NCBI GenBank assembly: GCA_902515775.1
Contig: CABXVU010000009.1
Coordinates: forward strand, 1-60,847
Direction of reading: 5' to 3'
Length of the DNA stretch: 60,847 nucleotides
From: an uncultured SAR86 cluster bacterium
GTDB lineage: Bacteria > Pseudomonadota > Gammaproteobacteria > Magnimaribacterales > D2472
Shown piece by piece: positions 58,177 through 60,847 of the stretch (positions are counted from its first letter, which is position 1; each line of letters opens with the position of its first letter). The position numbers and the translations under genes are program-made. The notes beneath the pieces were generated by a model. The model was not told the DNA's origin and searched no databases. It saw only the letters and a program-made list of their open reading frames with translations.

Positions 58177-59807
58177 TTTTGTTCAAAAAACTTAAAAGAT
58201 ACATTTATACAATTTCTTATTTGAGACCTCATCAGATCTATTTGAGACCAATTTTTAAATACATAAAACAGAGAGTAATTTTTTTAAAGCATCCAAAATT
58301 GGCTAGTCCAAAACGTAAATGGAATAAAGTTCTTATAAAAAAAAATATCTACTCTGAGGGCGCCTTTACTTTCTTAAATGAAAAACACCATTTCAATGAG
58401 ACAGGCTGGAATTCAAACAATGTTTCCAAGTTATGGACATATAACCTACACTATTTTGATTACCTTTTATTAGATCAAGATAATAACTTTTCTGATCTAG
58501 TTTTCCTAAATAAATGGATATCTCAAAATTCTTCATCCTCAATAGGCTGGGATTCTTATCCAACATCATTGAGAATAGTGAATTGGATTAAATTTCACCT
58601 TGCTGGAAATATCCTTGATCGGAATGCACTTGATAGTTTATATACTCAAGCAAACTGGCTTAGTAAAAGAGTTGAGTATCATATTGAAGGCAATCATTTA
58701 TTTTCTAATGGAAAAGCGTTAATTTTTTCAGGAGTTTTTTTTGATTCTCCTGAAAGCAGATATCTAAAAAAGCTTGGACTTAACATTATAAAATCAGAAT
58801 TAAAGAAACAAATATTAAAAGATGGAGGGCACTTTGAGCTTAGCCCAATGTATCACTCAATAATAGTTGAAGATATTTTAGATCTTATTCATCTTGGTGA
58901 TATTTATCCAGGATCAATGGATGATATTTTTTTAGATTCCCTAAGAAATACAGCCTTTAAAATGATTTCATGGCTTCAAGTAATGACTCACCCTGATGGA
59001 ACATTATCTTTTTTTAATGATTCTTCAAATAATATAAGCAGATCTTTTAAAGAAATTTTAGATTACGCTTCAGTTTTAAATCTTTCTTTAAAAAGGAATG
59101 TTAAAAATTTTGTTGAGCTAAAAGATAGTGGTTACAATGTATACGAATCAAATGATTACAAGATTCTTATCGATACGGCTAATATTGGTGCAGATTTTCA
59201 ACCAGGCCATGGACATGCTGATACCTTGTCATTTGAAGCTTCGGTCTTAAAAAGAAAGTTCATAGTCAATTTAGGTGTTTCAGCTTATCAAGGGCCTAGA
59301 CTAAGATTAAAAGAAAGAGGAACTGAATCTCATTCATCTATTATGATTGATGGAATCAATTCAAGTGATGTTTGGGGAGAATTTAGAGTTGGTAGGCGAG
59401 CTAAAGTCATTGATAAGGAAATATCTGTAAATAAAGAATTCATCAAAATCGCCGCCAGCCATAGTGGATATAAATGTTTAAAAGGTAGTCCGATACACCG
59501 CAGAAAATTCTACTTGTATGAAAAAAAGTTTGAAATAATTGATGTACTTACCGGATCTGGAAATCATGATATAAAAGTTTTATTTCATCTTCATCCAGAA
59601 ATACAACTTATAGAATCTAGAAAATCTCAAATAACCTTACTTCACCATGGATTATCAATTAATTTTAGATCAAATTTTATTGAATTTTTTTCACTTAAAG
59701 AATTTAGTTATTCTCCTGAATTTGGATTGAAAATACCCTCAAAATCATTAGTTTTGGAATATAATTGTGCTTTTCCTTGTGAAATAAAATCTTCCTTTTC
59801 ATGGTGA
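58146..59807 (+). CDS. Heparinase II/III-like protein of a polysaccharide locus
   Basis: A 553-residue protein with an alpha/alpha toroid N-terminal region ('WTYNLHYFDYLLLDQDN', 'IGWDSYPTSLRIVNWIKFHLAGN' in outline, 'YHIEGNHLFSNGKALIFSG', 'GGHFELSPMYHSIIVEDILDL') and a C-terminal beta domain with 'QPGHGHADTLSFEASV' and 'ESHSSIMIDG', as in heparinase II/III lyases. The His and Tyr residues of the lyase site are plausible in these blocks. No signal peptide is evident, so it may act inside the cell. ATG 58146 overlaps the preceding gene by 31 bases; a TTG at 58179 is an alternative start. It could cleave, edit or epimerise the glycan made by this locus. Confidence 0.82.
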   Translation: MYKSIRTNHVILFKKLKRYIYTISYLRPHQIYLRPIFKYIKQRVIFLKHPKLASPKRKWNKVLIKKNIYSEGAFTFLNEKHHFNETGWNSNNVSKLWTYNLHYFDYLLLDQDNNFSDLVFLNKWISQNSSSSIGWDSYPTSLRIVNWIKFHLAGNILDRNALDSLYTQANWLSKRVEYHIEGNHLFSNGKALIFSGVFFDSPESRYLKKLGLNIIKSELKKQILKDGGHFELSPMYHSIIVEDILDLIHLGDIYPGSMDDIFLDSLRNTAFKMISWLQVMTHPDGTLSFFNDSSNNISRSFKEILDYASVLNLSLKRNVKNFVELKDSGYNVYESNDYKILIDTANIGADFQPGHGHADTLSFEASVLKRKFIVNLGVSAYQGPRLRLKERGTESHSSIMIDGINSSDVWGEFRVGRRAKVIDKEISVNKEFIKIAASHSGYKCLKGSPIHRRKFYLYEKKFEIIDVLTGSGNHDIKVLFHLHPEIQLIESRKSQITLLHHGLSINFRSNFIEFFSLKEFSYSPEFGLKIPSKSLVLEYNCAFPCEIKSSFSW

Positions 59808-59813
59808 TATAAT
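59805..59813 (+). promoter_or_regulatory. Extended -10 promoter for wecB
   Basis: TGATATAAT at 59805-59813 is an extended -10 element whose TGA is also the stop codon of the heparinase-like gene. It lies 62 bases before the wecB ATG and matches the element before the wzz-like gene base for base. The remaining 61-base gap is AT-rich with no terminator visible. Confidence 0.5.
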
Positions 59814-59874
59814 AGAAATAAGGTTCCATCAAAAATTTATTTACATCTGAGACTTTTTCTAAACAATAAAATTA

Positions 59875-60847
59875 ATGAAGATTAAAAAAATATTTCTTGT
59901 ATTCGGTACAAGACCAGAAGCATTGAAAATGGCTCCAGTTTACCTTAAGTTAAAAGATCATTTTGATACCAAAATTTTGGTGACCGGTCAGCACAGAGAA
60001 ATGTTAGATCAAGCACTTGATGTATTTGGCATTAATGCAGATGTTGATCTAAATTTAATGAAAAAAAATCAGAGTCTTGCAAGTTTTACTGCAAGATGCA
60101 TCGAATCAATTTCCAAAGAGTTTGCGCATCATAAGCCTGACTTGGTTTTGGTTCATGGAGATACGAGCACTGCTTTATCATCTGCTATCGCAGCTTTTTA
60201 TTTGAATATTACTGTTTGTCATGTAGAAGCGGGGCTAAGGACATATAATTTAGATGCTCCATTTCCAGAAGAGTTCAATAGACAAGTAGTATCTAAAATT
60301 GCAAAGATACATTTCGCACCAACTGAATTAAATAAGCAAAATTTAATTAATGAGAAAATAAAAAATGAAGATATTTTTGTTACAGGAAATACTGTTATTG
60401 ACTCGATAAATTTGACAATTACAAAAATAAAACAAAACAAAGATATCGAGTTAAAGTTAAAGAATAACTTGAATAAACTAGGCATTAATCCAATCTCTGG
60501 ATCAAACATTTTAATTACAGGTCATAGAAGAGAGAATTTTGGCCCTGGCTTTGAGAATATATGTATAGCTATAAAAGAATTGTCTGTTAAATATCCTTCA
60601 TATTCTTTTATCTATCCTGTACATTTAAATCCAATTGTTTCGGGGCCAGTTAACTTTCATCTTGCTGACATTTCAAATATTTTTTTAATAGCTCCATTAG
60701 ATTATGATCATTTTATTTACCTTCTATCATGCTCATATATTGTTTTAACTGATAGTGGCGGAATACAAGAGGAAGCTCCAGGAATAGGCAAACCTGTTCT
60801 TGTAATGAGAGATGTTACTGAAAGACCAGAGGGAATTAAAAGTGGAA
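59875..60847 (+). CDS. wecB: UDP-N-acetylglucosamine 2-epimerase (non-hydrolysing), 3' end beyond the window
   Basis: The frame is open from ATG 59875 to the right edge, giving 324 residues of a protein that is usually about 370. 'FLVFGTRPEALKMAPVYLKL' is the WecB start, followed by 'VTGQHREMLDQAL', 'LVLVHGDTSTALSSAIAAFY', 'VCHVEAGLRTYNLDAPFPEEFNRQ', 'ITGHRRENFG' and 'LTDSGGIQEEAPGIGKPVLVMR'. The Asp, Glu and His residues of the active site lie in these blocks. It converts UDP-GlcNAc to UDP-ManNAc, a precursor for ManNAc or ManNAc-uronate units; a WecC-type dehydrogenase may follow outside the window. Confidence 0.94.
   Translation, partial: MKIKKIFLVFGTRPEALKMAPVYLKLKDHFDTKILVTGQHREMLDQALDVFGINADVDLNLMKKNQSLASFTARCIESISKEFAHHKPDLVLVHGDTSTALSSAIAAFYLNITVCHVEAGLRTYNLDAPFPEEFNRQVVSKIAKIHFAPTELNKQNLINEKIKNEDIFVTGNTVIDSINLTITKIKQNKDIELKLKNNLNKLGINPISGSNILITGHRRENFGPGFENICIAIKELSVKYPSYSFIYPVHLNPIVSGPVNFHLADISNIFLIAPLDYDHFIYLLSCSYIVLTDSGGIQEEAPGIGKPVLVMRDVTERPEGIKSG

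Noticed and set aside
1-60847. CRISPR arrays, insertion sequences, integrons or toxin-antitoxin pairs
   Set aside because: No regularly spaced repeats, transposase motifs, attC-like sites or paired small genes were seen on either strand.

Overview
The window is visibly AT-rich, very tightly packed DNA from a bacterial chromosome. Gene content and order point to a marine gammaproteobacterium with a streamlined genome, most likely of the SAR86 type. The clues are a TonB-dependent receptor, the xseB-ispA-dxs order, the ubiG-phosphatase-SDR trio, the gyrA-serC-pheA-hisC-tyrA-aroA-cmk-rpsA block (also known from Pseudomonas), the infC-rpmI-rplT-pheS-pheT-ihfA block, 0-20 nt gaps, many 4-30 nt overlaps and frequent TTG/GTG starts. 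The taxonomic call is inference from composition and synteny, not a database result.

Layout. 1-1832: C-terminal part of a TonB-dependent receptor, with a terminator. 1884-5386 (+): a small membrane protein, thiolase, thiL, pgpA, ribA. 5378-14933 (-): dxs, ispA, xseB, a two-gene RND efflux operon, a lambda-P-like helicase-loader candidate, a DnaT-domain protein and DAHP synthase. 15100-17757 (+): scpA, scpB, a large-subunit pseudouridine synthase and an AlkA-type glycosylase. 17735-19826 (-): SDR, HAD phosphatase (possible mupP), ubiG. 19915-43482 (+): SDR, pntAA-AB-B, gyrA, the serine/aromatic amino acid genes, cmk, rpsA, tRNA-Leu, pdxH, the translation/PheRS/IHF block, pyrF, pgi, uvrC and pgsA. 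43518-60847 (+): a nucleotidyltransferase-cupin fusion, tRNA-Cys and a surface polysaccharide locus: wzz-like, ugd, UDP-xylose synthase, two AsnB-type amidotransferases, three glycosyltransferases, a Wzy-like polymerase, a bi-domain oxidoreductase, a heparinase-like protein and a truncated wecB.

How the parts work together. serC to aroA, with the DAHP synthase, cover parts of serine, shikimate, Phe, Tyr and His synthesis. dxs and ispA feed the isoprenoids needed by ubiG's ubiquinone pathway. The last 16 kb looks like one capsule or O-polysaccharide operon. It would make UDP-glucuronate and UDP-xylose, assemble repeat units, polymerise them and set chain length. Carboxyl amidation of uronic acids by the AsnB paralogues is an inference.

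The observations most worth following are: (i) a DnaT-domain/lambda-P-like gene pair that may be this lineage's DnaB helicase-loading system; (ii) a perfect TGTAAA-N6-TTTACA palindrome over the -35 region of the efflux operon; (iii) an NrdR-box-like pair, 32 bp apart, in front of scpAB; (iv) domain losses in PheT (tRNA-binding EMAP domain) and ribosomal protein S1 (sixth S1 domain); and (v) an AUC start for infC.

No CRISPR array, insertion sequence, integrase or prophage structural gene is visible. No gene-free stretch exceeds about 170 bases.
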